Below are positions 44,645 through 53,125 of a stretch of 64,000 nt of DNA, in pieces. The notes under the pieces are model-generated. The model saw only the letters and a list, made by a program, of their open reading frames with translations, had not been told where the DNA came from and ran no database searches. The stretch lies in the NCBI GenBank assembly GCA_035296965.1, contig DATGZX010000055.1:1-64000 (forward strand), in the 5' to 3' direction. How positions within the stretch are numbered: position 1 is the first letter of the stretch; each line of letters opens with the position of its first letter. The stretch comes from DATGZX01 sp035296965 (GTDB taxonomy: Bacteria > Planctomycetota > Planctomycetia > Gemmatales > Gemmataceae). The position numbers and the translations under genes are program-made.

Positions 44645-47404
44645 TTACCGAAGCTGCTTGAAATCACCCGCGCGGATGATCACCAGTTTCTTGGGATCGA
44701 TGTACTTGCGGAACGCCGCCTTCACGTCGTCCGGAGTCAAGGCCGCGATTTGTTTCTCCTGTTCGCTCGTGTGCGCGAAGGTTCGGCCCAAATTCAGATT
44801 GGTGGTGATTTGGCCGGCGATTGCTGCGTCGCCGGTCCGGCCGACCTTTTGAGCTTCCAGGAAGGCTTTTTGCGCATCGATCAGTTCTGCAGGCGAAGGA
44901 CCCTGCGCCAGGAATTCGGTCAACTCCTCGATGGCCGCTTTTTCGAGCCGGTCGATGTTGTCCGGCTTGGCGCTGGCGCTGATGGTGAACGTGGCTGAGG
45001 GATCGCGCGGCGACGCATTGAATTGGCTGGTCACGCCGTAGGACAAACCTTCCTTCTGGCGGATGCGGTTGCCCAGGCGAGAAGACAAAGTGCCGCCGCC
45101 AAAAATAAAGTTGCCCAGCCGCAAGGCGGCGAACTCGGGATCTGTTTCCTTCAGCGGGAATGCGAGGCCCGCCACGAACTGAGCATTCGCCTTGTCCGGG
45201 GTAACGATGTCCTCCTTGGAGGTTGCGACATTCGTTGGGGCAATGTGATCAATTCGCTTGATCGGTACGTCTGACTTCCAATCTTTGAGGGTTTCGCGAA
45301 CCTGGGCTAGCGTCGGTTCGGGATCGAAATCGCCGACGATGGCCAGCTCAGCTTGGGTCGCGCCAAGTTGTTTCGCGTAGAGCGCGATCACCTGGTCGAG
45401 GCTGACCGCTTCCTGGCGCTTCTCGTTTTCTTCCGGGGTTGGGACATAACGAACATCGTCCGGTGGGTACGGCGCTAAGGCGCGCGCGAGCCGGTTGCTG
45501 GCCAGCGGTGCCGGTTCGGTCCGCATCATCTTCGACATCTGGTTGGACTGGCGCTTCATGGTACCGAACTCCTCGGCCGGAAACGCCGGCTCGCGCAGGA
45601 TTTCGCCCAGCAGGCTGATGGCCTGAGGCAGTGTGGAGTGCTTGGCTTCCACGGAGAACGTCAACTGACCGGGCGTGCCGCCCGCACCGGGACCGCCGCG
45701 CCGACCGCCCCGGCCGCCAAAGCCGCCCATACCCGGAGTGATGCGGATGCCCAGGGCATCGAGCTCTTCGCGCAGGGCCTGGCGGTCGTGCTTCGTGGTG
45801 CCGGCCATCAGCATCCTCGGCAGCATGCCGGCCGCGGCCACCTGGCCCTTCAGTGACTCCTCGTTGCCGAAGTGCAGTGTCAGCACCATGGAGACGGTTT
45901 CCCCGCGGTTTTTCTTCGGCAGCAGGCCAGCCTTGATACCACTCAGCTCCACGATTTTGGTGCGCGCGTCGAGATTCTCCGGCGACGGGTCGAACACTTC
46001 GCCGGCGGCAGCCACCTTGCCGCCCTTGTAGTTTTTGACCAACGTATCTACCGGCGGCGCCGCCGCGATCTCCAGCCGCTGCGGCTTGGTTTCCGGAATG
46101 AAAATGCCCACAGTGCGATTGGGCCTTTGGAAATAAGTCCTGGCGACACGATTCACATCGCCGGCAGTGGTGCCTTGAATGCGGTCGCGCTGAACGAAGA
46201 GAAGCCGCCAGTCGCCCAGCGCAGAAGCCGAGCTGAGCGCTTGCGACATAGCCGAGCTGTTGGATTGCAGGTTTTCCTGATTGCGGCGGTTGCGGACCTT
46301 GGCCCGGTTGACCTCGTCTTCCGTGAACGGCACTGTCGCCAGATTCTCGAGGGTCTGCAGGAAGGTGTCGCGCACGGCGTCCAGTTGACCGGGATCAGCC
46401 TGGGCGGACGCGGTGAACAAGGCAGGGTCGTGGTTATTGCCGGCAGACGCATTGGCGCTCGTCGCCTTCTTCGACTCGACCAGGGCCTTGTACAATCGGC
46501 CGTTGGGCTGCTGCGACACGATGCCGGCAAGCAAGCTCAAGGGAGCGTAGTCCGGATGCGCTGCCGCCGGGATGTGGTAGGCAACGCCAACCACGCCAAC
46601 CGCGCCGACGCGACGCAAGACCACATTGTGCTCGCCGTCCTGCGCCGGTTCCTCGGTATAGGTGTCGTCGAGTTTGCGCGTCGGTTTGGGAATGGAGCCA
46701 AGGTATTTTTGCACCAGGGCAAGAGCCTTGGGTTCCTCGAACTTGCCGGCGACGATCATGACAACGTTGTCGGGCTGGTAGAACTTGCGGTAGAACGCCT
46801 GCAAATTGGTGATTGGTACGCGCTCGATATCCGAGCGGTTGCCGATGGTCGATTTGCCGTAGTTATGCCACTCGTAAGCGGCGGCGTGAATCCGCTGCAT
46901 AAGAACGCCTTGCGGGCTGTTCTCGCCGATCTCGAATTCATTGCGCACGACCGTCATTTCCGATGTCAGGTCCTCGCGCTTGACGAAACTGTTGACGAGG
47001 CGGTCGGCTTCCAGGTGAATGCCGAATTCGAGATTCTCGTCGTTGGCGGGCATCGTCTCAAAGTAATTGGTGCGATCCACATTGGTCGTGCCGTTAAAGT
47101 TGGAGCCGTGGTCGCGCAGGGCCTTGGGCACGTTGGGAAACGTGGGAGTGCCCTTGAAGACCATGTGCTCGAGCAGATGCGCCATGCCCGTTTCGCCATA
47201 ACCTTCATGGCGCGAGCCAACTAGCACGGTCATGTTGACAGTGACCATCGGCCGCGAAGCCTCGGGAAATAAGAGCACGCGGGCTCCGTTGGCCAGGCGG
47301 TATTCGGTCACGCCCTCGACGGTGGTGACTTTCCGCGGTGCATCCTCGCCGCGCGCCGCCGAGACACAGATGAGGATGAGGAACAAAGGGGTTAATCGAT
47401 ACAT
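44645..47404 (-). CDS. M16 zinc metalloprotease, two-domain
   Basis: A 919-residue protease of the insulinase/pitrilysin group with a signal peptide (residues 1-19). The first half holds the active site H76-L-L-E79-H80 in the inverted HxxEH motif (GMAHLLEHMVFKG); a downstream glutamate completes the zinc site. The second half (about 490-910) is the inactive partner domain with the usual RIRQKEGLSYGV, which closes over the substrate. A Gly/Arg-rich loop (about 555-580; FGGRGGRRGGPGA) sits in the linker. ATG at 47404 with GAGG upstream. Two-domain M16 enzymes degrade peptides in the envelope. It is 111 bases after the DUF1559 gene, so it could be cotranscribed or separate. Confidence 0.92.
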   Translation of the reverse strand: MYRLTPLFLILICVSAARGEDAPRKVTTVEGVTEYRLANGARVLLFPEASRPMVTVNMTVLVGSRHEGYGETGMAHLLEHMVFKGTPTFPNVPKALRDHGSNFNGTTNVDRTNYFETMPANDENLEFGIHLEADRLVNSFVKREDLTSEMTVVRNEFEIGENSPQGVLMQRIHAAAYEWHNYGKSTIGNRSDIERVPITNLQAFYRKFYQPDNVVMIVAGKFEEPKALALVQKYLGSIPKPTRKLDDTYTEEPAQDGEHNVVLRRVGAVGVVGVAYHIPAAAHPDYAPLSLLAGIVSQQPNGRLYKALVESKKATSANASAGNNHDPALFTASAQADPGQLDAVRDTFLQTLENLATVPFTEDEVNRAKVRNRRNQENLQSNSSAMSQALSSASALGDWRLLFVQRDRIQGTTAGDVNRVARTYFQRPNRTVGIFIPETKPQRLEIAAAPPVDTLVKNYKGGKVAAAGEVFDPSPENLDARTKIVELSGIKAGLLPKKNRGETVSMVLTLHFGNEESLKGQVAAAGMLPRMLMAGTTKHDRQALREELDALGIRITPGMGGFGGRGGRRGGPGAGGTPGQLTFSVEAKHSTLPQAISLLGEILREPAFPAEEFGTMKRQSNQMSKMMRTEPAPLASNRLARALAPYPPDDVRYVPTPEENEKRQEAVSLDQVIALYAKQLGATQAELAIVGDFDPEPTLAQVRETLKDWKSDVPIKRIDHIAPTNVATSKEDIVTPDKANAQFVAGLAFPLKETDPEFAALRLGNFIFGGGTLSSRLGNRIRQKEGLSYGVTSQFNASPRDPSATFTISASAKPDNIDRLEKAAIEELTEFLAQGPSPAELIDAQKAFLEAQKVGRTGDAAIAGQITTNLNLGRTFAHTSEQEKQIAALTPDDVKAAFRKYIDPKKLVIIRAGDFKQLR

Positions 47405-47515
47405 GACAACCTCGGAATAGGAAGGGCCCAGAGCAGTTGCGGAACAGCAGGTATGGTATACGGATACAAACTAAAGATGAGACAACGATGAGAAAAGCAA
47501 GCGGGAAGCAGAGGA

Positions 47516-48403
47516 CTAGGGCAGTTCGACACTCTCGCCACCTGCCCTGGTAGCCAGAGCGGATAGTATGGAACTGGCAGAGTAAGACAGGAAGTGCACT
47601 GACCCGTCGCAAAACGCAAAATTCGCGCCGCCCGAGTGCAGACTCCAATAATGGTAGGTGGAGCAGGGATCTCGCAGCGAGCCGGGACCGAAAGCGAACG
47701 GACCGCCGCTGGTGCAACTGTCGCCAAACATGCCGATCGGGACGATCTCGGCGACGCCCATGTGCATTTCGCATGTTCCCATGCCATCGTCGCCCATACC
47801 GGCGTACCACCAGCCAAAGCGGAAATTCGCGCTTGGCGGCCGCTCACCCAAGAGAAGGGTGTTTGATAGCCCATCGCGGATGTCGGCGAACCTGATCTGG
47901 GAGTTGCCGTACAGAACCCCGGTCTGGCTCTGGGCCGTGATACCGGAATTGCCAAGGTAGCTGGTGAAAGCCGCACTCAGATGGTCCAGAACCGAGAACT
48001 GGGGCAGGGTCAGCCGGCCGTCCGAAGGGCAAATATACGTCAATACGACTGTGGTAAGCGGTGTGTGCGGAGGGTTTACGAACGGGCTCGGCTCCACCGC
48101 GTAAGCCTGGGCAGCCACCCGCGCCAATGCCTCCTGTTCGACGAACGGTAGGATGCCCAATTCCCAGCCGGAATAAAACTGGCCAGCCAGCGGCGGCGAG
48201 CGCTGCCCGGGCGGCAGCCTCCGGTAAGTGTCATGGTATTGACAACACGCAAGTCCGAGCTGCTTGAGATTGTTCGCGCAGCTCATGCGCATGGCAGCAT
48301 CACGCACACGCTGGACTGCTGGCAAGAGCAGACCGACGATGATACCGATAACCGCGATCACGACCAACAACTCGATGAGAGTAAACCCGCTTCGTTGGCG
48401 CAT
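47516..48403 (-). CDS. DUF1559 pseudopilin-like protein, second copy
   Basis: A 295-residue paralogue of the protein at 43.0-44.0 kb. The leader MRQRSG ends in Gly before FTLIELLVVIAVIGIIVGLL, then LPAVQRVRDAAMRMSCANNL. The C-terminal motif SGGANFAFCDGSVHFLS matches the DUF1559 signature. Two extra cysteines occur early (GLACCQYHDTY). The start is the ATG at 48403; the frame is open to 48499 but that part overlaps the stop of the upstream gene. It is the fourth gene of a minus-strand cluster beginning with the MauE-like gene. Confidence 0.87.
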   Translation of the reverse strand: MRQRSGFTLIELLVVIAVIGIIVGLLLPAVQRVRDAAMRMSCANNLKQLGLACCQYHDTYRRLPPGQRSPPLAGQFYSGWELGILPFVEQEALARVAAQAYAVEPSPFVNPPHTPLTTVVLTYICPSDGRLTLPQFSVLDHLSAAFTSYLGNSGITAQSQTGVLYGNSQIRFADIRDGLSNTLLLGERPPSANFRFGWWYAGMGDDGMGTCEMHMGVAEIVPIGMFGDSCTSGGPFAFGPGSLRDPCSTYHYWSLHSGGANFAFCDGSVHFLSYSASSILSALATRAGGESVELP

Positions 48404-48473
48404 AATCGGGAACTCTCGATAATTGGTAAACATTCTTCGGGACACCACTTGAAGCGCCCGCCGAACTTCGACG

Positions 48474-49520
48474 TCAGGCAGCGCGCCGTAGACGGCCAAT
48501 TCCTAGCAGTATAGCCCCGACCGCAACGAATGCTCCGGCAATCACCATCAACCACCGGTACCAATGGGTGGCTACGATTTCAGGTGCGGGCACAGCGCCA
48601 ACACGTTCGTTAAAGGCCATTTGAGCCACGCTGGTGGCGTGGCGGGCGGCATCGGGAATCCCGTATGCAGCAAGCGTAAACTCACGGTCCGCGGGTGGTT
48701 GGACCTGGGAGATCATCTCAAACGTAGTGTGAAACTCCGTTTGGAACGTTTTGTCGTCCGTCTCCAGACGGCCCTTTATTTCCCTGAGGATCGGATAGCC
48801 ATGGGGACCAGGCAAATAGGCCATCGTCTGTCTAATTGTCGATATGCCCCCCGCGCCGTTACGATTCTCGGTCATAGAATCTTTAATCACCCAGTGATTG
48901 GAGGGGTCGAAGAGGATGCGCCCACCTTCAACCAGACGCATCCGTTCGGGGCGTTTGGCCTGGTCGATGGTGAATAACCATTCGACACCTTCCGCCGTTT
49001 GCGCGAATCGGGTGGTCTTGCAGCACGGGTGATCAATGAGTCGGCGGACAGCCATCGTATCGCACGACACCGGTGCTAGAACACTTCCTGTCTCGATATC
49101 GTCCCGCATGGAGATGCGTCCAAATGCTCCAGGCGATTTGATGGAGCTATGGTCCAGCACCCCTGTCAACCCCCACGACTTGCTTCCAGGCGGCTGACGC
49201 GCGCTAAAAAGATACGTTGAGTTTACCACCCGACATTCTTGAGCTTGCGGATCAGTGGGCGATGTCTCCTCGATCAAGACACACCGACCATTGGAGCGCA
49301 CTGTCGCGGAGGAGGCGGAATCAGAAGACTTGCCTTCGTCGCGTGTTGAATATTCGCTATGGATCCTGTACGACCACATCCTGGCAACGTTTTCGTAATC
49401 CTCCCATGCCTTACGGGCACTTGTCCCGATGGGCTCGGGCGTCTGGCTGGCAGCCAAACCGCAAATGCATAACGAGTAAAGTATCACAGGTGGCAAACAA
49501 CGCCGCGCCGCCAGAAACAT
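48474..49520 (-). CDS. Exported C-terminally anchored protein, unknown
   Basis: 348 residues, not recognised. A signal peptide (about 1-25; PPVILYSLCICGLAASQ) precedes a soluble domain of some 290 residues. This has beta-like segments (VVNSTYLFSARQ, GVEWLFTIDQAKR, EGGRILFDPSNHWVIKDS) and a few cysteines, including a CC pair. One C-terminal membrane helix (about 318-342; WLMVIAGAFVAVGAILLGIG) ends in a basic RLRRAA, so the body faces outward. The pattern resembles LolA/LppX-like beta domains, but this is not supported by a motif. GGGGAG lies seven bases before the ATG. It sits between the 12-Cys peptide gene and the DUF1559 gene, close enough for one operon. Confidence 0.6.
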   Translation of the reverse strand: MFLAARRCLPPVILYSLCICGLAASQTPEPIGTSARKAWEDYENVARMWSYRIHSEYSTRDEGKSSDSASSATVRSNGRCVLIEETSPTDPQAQECRVVNSTYLFSARQPPGSKSWGLTGVLDHSSIKSPGAFGRISMRDDIETGSVLAPVSCDTMAVRRLIDHPCCKTTRFAQTAEGVEWLFTIDQAKRPERMRLVEGGRILFDPSNHWVIKDSMTENRNGAGGISTIRQTMAYLPGPHGYPILREIKGRLETDDKTFQTEFHTTFEMISQVQPPADREFTLAAYGIPDAARHATSVAQMAFNERVGAVPAPEIVATHWYRWLMVIAGAFVAVGAILLGIGRLRRAA

Positions 49521-49570
49521 ATACGACTCCCCAAGAGAATGCGCAGGTCACTGCCGCGGAGATTCGACCT

Positions 49571-49873
49571 TTATCGACACCCGCAGCTAACTCCCCCTAA
49601 GACCTGGCAGACACAACTGCATGTATACTGTGTACCGGGGGGTGGAGGCGGGTTACAAGGGAAACAGGTTCCTCTACAGGGGGGGACAGACACTGCACAT
49701 GAGTTACCGGTTTGGCAGTTGGGATTACCGGTTCCGTTGTCGGCACACGGACAGTTCCCAATAATCGCGCTCGCGCCATAAGCGAACTGGTCACCAGCAA
49801 TCAGGGTCACCAAGCCGCCAAGCAAAGCACCGGCGATCAGCCAATAACGAGCCCAGCGCTGAACGGCATACAT
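49571..49873 (-). CDS. Small exported 12-cysteine protein
   Basis: A 100-residue protein. Residues 8-35 form a signal sequence (WARYWLIAGALLGGLVTLIA, then GDQFAYGAS). The mature part of about 65 residues holds 12 cysteines (CPC, PNC, NSC, PPC, GTCFPC, YTCSCVC, VSCGC) around a short proline run. Neither a zinc-binding motif nor a known toxin or EGF pattern is seen. The even number suggests disulfides. It lies 22 bases downstream of a MauE-like gene. In methylamine dehydrogenase operons MauE helps to form the many disulfides of the small exported subunit, so a similar relationship is suggested here, by inference only. The ATG at 49873 is preferred; the frame opens at 49888. Confidence 0.6.
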   Translation of the reverse strand: MYAVQRWARYWLIAGALLGGLVTLIAGDQFAYGASAIIGNCPCADNGTGNPNCQTGNSCAVSVPPCRGTCFPCNPPPPPGTQYTCSCVCQVLGGVSCGCR

Positions 49874-49894
49874 AAAACATCTTCCCAAAGCGTG

Positions 49895-50707
49895 TCAGTC
49901 GGGGTTTCCCAACGTGACACCATTTACTGTGACAGGAACATCCCACGCCGTGGAACCAGCTTCGTTGGATATGAAGAAAGAGCCATTAAAAGCGTATTCA
50001 CCGATATCCTTCGGGAGGCGCAATCGTACACGCAGCTTGGTTGCGGCGCCTGGCAGGACCACAGCGGGACAATCCGATAAAAGGTCCAAACCGCAACCGT
50101 AGCTGCCCCCGTAGACACGCACCGGTTCAGACCCGTGGTTGGCGATTTCCAGGGAGGCCTCACGCCATTCCCCGGCGTGGCCCGCGCCGACGCTCACTTC
50201 TCGTGGCATCGCAATTCCAATTTCGCGCAACTCCAAAAGGGCCAGATCTTTTGGGGCGCCAATGTTCGCGACAGCCATTCCCGTGAAAGCGATTGCGGCG
50301 AGCGCTCCTGCAAGCATGGCATAGCGACGTTGCTTGAAATCCAGCCACAATGGACGCAAGCTCAAAAGCACGGCCATCGCGGCCAAGTCGAACATGAACA
50401 TCCACCACGGGTTGACATGAATAATGCCCAGACACCCGCAGGATGCTGCCCCTGTAACGCCGAGAACTCCGCTAACGACAGCGAAGCTCACAAAGGTGAG
50501 AAACGCGGCCGTCCACCTGACGGCACCGGCACGGCCGAATAACAACCAGAAACCGAGAAGGGCTTCCCACTCGATTGCAAGCATTCTGAACTTGGGATCG
50601 TTCGACCAGCCATCCTGAACGTGTAACCCTGAGAAGATAGCGTAAGCCTTGAGAGCCGCGGCTAAGAGAAGTGCAATGGCGAGGACTCTGTAGATGAGAG
50701 TGGGCAT
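49895..50707 (-). CDS. MauE-like membrane protein fused to an Ig-like domain
   Basis: A 270-residue protein. Residues 1-150 hold four to five hydrophobic helices with the pattern of MauE/DoxX redox-associated membrane proteins, including GAASCGCLG (about 88-96), where a C-G-C pair sits at a helix end, and WWMFMFDLAAMAVLLSL. Residues about 165-270 form a periplasmic beta-sandwich like DUF1573 (ASLEIANHGSEPVRVYGGSY, then GCGLDLLSDCPAVVLPG and TKLRVRLRLP). The frame starts at 50722, but the ATG at 50707 follows GAGGG eight bases upstream. First gene of the cluster; a promoter lies upstream. A disulfide-handling role is inferred from the family and from the Cys-rich neighbour. Confidence 0.7.
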   Translation of the reverse strand: MPTLIYRVLAIALLLAAALKAYAIFSGLHVQDGWSNDPKFRMLAIEWEALLGFWLLFGRAGAVRWTAAFLTFVSFAVVSGVLGVTGAASCGCLGIIHVNPWWMFMFDLAAMAVLLSLRPLWLDFKQRRYAMLAGALAAIAFTGMAVANIGAPKDLALLELREIGIAMPREVSVGAGHAGEWREASLEIANHGSEPVRVYGGSYGCGLDLLSDCPAVVLPGAATKLRVRLRLPKDIGEYAFNGSFFISNEAGSTAWDVPVTVNGVTLGNPD

Positions 50708-50745
50708 CTGGGCAACCCTCATTCAATGAAAGAGCAATAGCATCT

Positions 50746-50774
50746 TATTTACACTTGAGAGGGCTGCCAGTCAA
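50746..50774 (-). promoter_or_regulatory. Sigma-70-like promoter for the MauE-like cluster
   Basis: On the minus strand TTGACT (50769-50774) and TAAATA (50746-50751) are 17 bases apart. Transcription would start near 50739, 32 bases before the ATG at 50707. Confidence 0.45.
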
Positions 50775-51225
50775 GAGGTTGAGGATTTTTTTGTCCTTTT
50801 TCTACAATTTGTGTTTACGCCGGTTTGGAAGTTTGCGGACCGTCATGATCCGTAGTTTAAAGACTCGCAAACTCGCTTACTGCGGCAGTTCAACAATCTC
50901 GCTGACTGCCCAGGGGAAAGGACACCGAGAATTCGGGTCAACTGGTTCATCAATCAGGCTCCCTCTGTGCAAGGGACAGTTCTTGGGAGGACTTCGCACA
51001 TGATAATGCCGGCTAGGGGATCGAGGCAAAGATTTTCGTTAAAGTCACAGGCTGCCTGGCGCGCCGCGTCCCCATTTACTGTCTTGTAATCCGGTGGCCG
51101 TCCGGCTATTCTGGAATGACTAGTTCCATGCCAACCTCCTGCGACGGCGTGCTCGGTTCTGGTGTTGCTGGGTCGGCAGTTCGTATGTTGCCTTCCCCCC
51201 TTGCCTGTTCTCCCTGGAGCCCACC
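50775..51225. other. Intergenic, nothing assigned
   Basis: 451 bases between the divergent MauE-like cluster and the kinase gene. Short open frames here have no family resemblance. The first part is A/T-rich (around 50785-50830), as expected for promoters. The kinase ribosome site (GGAG, 51219) is at its right end. Confidence 0.5.
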
Positions 51226-52488
51226 ATGGATCGGCCCACGTTTTTCAGACTGCTCGAACGCAGTCGCTTGCTTTCCAAACGTCGTGTCGCCAAGTTGATT
51301 GCGCGCGTACCTGACGAGAGCGCGGAAGAAATCGCCAAGACCCTCGTTGCCCAGGGTTGGTTAACCCGCTTCCAGGCGCGGCAGTTGCTCACCGGCCATT
51401 CCAGCGGGCTGGTGCTGGGCCCGTATCGCCTTCTGAAACAAATCGGCATCGGCAGCGTCGGCGTTGTCTACAAGGCGTTCCACGAGGTGATGGGTCGCGT
51501 CGTGGCCCTGAAGGTGGTCCGGCAGGCAACGCAGCTTTCCGACTCGAACGGACATCAGCTTTTTCGACGTGAAGTCCGCGCCGCCAGCCGGCTCAATCAT
51601 CCGAACATCGTCGCCGTCTACGATGCCGCGCGTGCCAAGGGTGTCGACTACCTGGCCATGGAGTACGTCAAGGGGATGGACCTGAGGAATTACGTGGCCG
51701 AGCGCGGCCCGATAGGGACCGGGATGGCCTGCGAACTCATGCGTCAAGCAGCCGAAGCACTACTCTATTCTCAATCCAGGGGGCTGGTCCACTGTGACAT
51801 CAAGCCCTCGAATCTTCTGCTCAGGAAGACGCCCCGTTGGAAGTTTGTACCGGCCAGGGCCCCGGGCGAATCTCCGGTCCTGGTCATGACCGCGGCTCCC
51901 ATGTTGAAGATCCTCGATTTCGGTCTCGCTCAGGTGAGGGGGAAAAAGCTCCTTCCGACAGGAGCTGATCTGATGGAAACGGCGGAGCCGGGATCTGTCT
52001 GGGGAACGCTCGATTTCATGTCTCCGGAACAATTTGCCGACCCGCGCGATGTCGATGTCCGCTCTGACCTGTATAGCCTTGGATGCACCTTCTACTACGG
52101 ACTCACGGGGCAGGTGCCTTTTCCCGGCACGACCGAGACAGAGAAACTGGTACACCATGCGACCGGTCAGCCCATCCCCGTCAACGAGCTGCGTCCCGAA
52201 ATCCCGGCACCGGTTTCGCAGATTATCGCCCGCCTCATGGCCAAGAGCCGCGACGATCGCTTCGCCACGCCAGCGGAGCTTGCACACGAACTCGTACCGT
52301 GGTGCATCGAAGAAAAAATACCAGCACCGTCTCCCGCCTCGTCCGACAGTTCCTTGTGGCGTACGGTAAGCGACCTGGACCTGGATGCCGCCAGCCAGAC
52401 AGAGACCGGTGACAAGAGACGCTCCAGGAACGGCGTGGCCGGCTCCGACCAGCTTGATGCCCCTTCGCCCATGTCCGATCTTCGATAG
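51226..52488 (+). CDS. Ser/Thr protein kinase, cytosolic
   Basis: A 420-residue eukaryotic-type kinase. Residues 1-60 are a helical N-terminal stretch with LVAQGWLTRFQARQLLTG, common in planctomycete kinases. The kinase domain covers about 67-340: glycine loop GIGSVGVVYKAF, lysine K96 (VVALKVV), E116, catalytic loop V-H-C-D191-I-K-P-S-N, and DFG at 231-233 (ILDFGLAQV). The activation segment ends in WGTLDFMSPEQF. The residue before the catalytic Asp is Cys instead of Arg, so it is a non-RD kinase. A 38-residue insert (about 200-225; RKTPRWKFVPARAPGE) sits between the catalytic loop and DFG. No membrane helix or sensor domain is present. ATG at 51226 with GGAG upstream. Confidence 0.9.
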   Translation: MDRPTFFRLLERSRLLSKRRVAKLIARVPDESAEEIAKTLVAQGWLTRFQARQLLTGHSSGLVLGPYRLLKQIGIGSVGVVYKAFHEVMGRVVALKVVRQATQLSDSNGHQLFRREVRAASRLNHPNIVAVYDAARAKGVDYLAMEYVKGMDLRNYVAERGPIGTGMACELMRQAAEALLYSQSRGLVHCDIKPSNLLLRKTPRWKFVPARAPGESPVLVMTAAPMLKILDFGLAQVRGKKLLPTGADLMETAEPGSVWGTLDFMSPEQFADPRDVDVRSDLYSLGCTFYYGLTGQVPFPGTTETEKLVHHATGQPIPVNELRPEIPAPVSQIIARLMAKSRDDRFATPAELAHELVPWCIEEKIPAPSPASSDSSLWRTVSDLDLDAASQTETGDKRRSRNGVAGSDQLDAPSPMSDLR

Positions 52489-52533
52489 GCACTGCAATTC
52501 TGCCGCGGCACGGAATCCGGTCCAATCGCTGCG

Positions 52534-53079
52534 TTATCCTGTTGACTCGTCCATTAATCGCTGACAGACGGAGCGAGTGATGATGCCGCCGAATAGCCCC
52601 TGTTCGCTTGCCTGGTTCTCGAAGCGGTTCCAGAAGTGCGGCCCTTCCCGGAAGAGAGTGAACGTGGCTCCGATGGGAAGATAAGCTGCGCGAAATCGCA
52701 GCGCCTGCCATGTATGTCCGCATTCGTGTGCCAATACTTCGCTCACGGTAGGAAAGCCTGGAGCCCCAGCGTCGGCCCGGCCCATCAGGTTTTGCAGACG
52801 GCCGCCAGACACCTCCACCGGCCTCTGGCGCGACGCCGGCTCAGTCATCTGCTCGCGCACCAATTCCAGGGCGAAGTCCCAGCCGACCGCGATGACTTCT
52901 GAAGTCCAGGTGATGCAAGTCCCTCGACAAAGCGGCCAACGACTCTCCGCGTTCCGGCGGTGCGTGGCATAGACGGAGATGGTCCGCCAATCTTCTTCGG
53001 CGCGGCCTCTCCCATGAATCTGGAAGGACGGCTGGCCGCCTAGCCAGCATAGCCAGCGACTTACACATTCGTTCACCAT
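52534..53079 (-). CDS. Small HECGH-motif protein, unknown
   Basis: A 181-residue protein without signal peptide or membrane helix. It holds L-A-H118-E119-C-G-H122-T-W, an HExxH zinc motif as in gluzincin-type metalloproteases. The surroundings (PTVSEVLAHECGHTWQALR) resemble short planctomycete proteins that carry the motif and little else, and a third zinc ligand cannot be picked out. It may be an active peptidase or a degenerate binding protein. The ATG at 53079 is preferred over the open frame to 53109. It is convergent with the kinase gene 45 bases away, and only 46 bases separate it from the end of the CtaG fusion. Confidence 0.6.
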   Translation of the reverse strand: MVNECVSRWLCWLGGQPSFQIHGRGRAEEDWRTISVYATHRRNAESRWPLCRGTCITWTSEVIAVGWDFALELVREQMTEPASRQRPVEVSGGRLQNLMGRADAGAPGFPTVSEVLAHECGHTWQALRFRAAYLPIGATFTLFREGPHFWNRFENQASEQGLFGGIITRSVCQRLMDESTG

Positions 53080-53125
53080 GTGTCCTGTACCTATACTTTT
53101 GCAGCGCATGCCAGGTGCTTCGCAG

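Noticed and set aside
45872..47224. Open frame of 450 codons antisense to the M16 protease
   Set aside because: Shadow of a gene with a clear zinc site; the translation has no family features.
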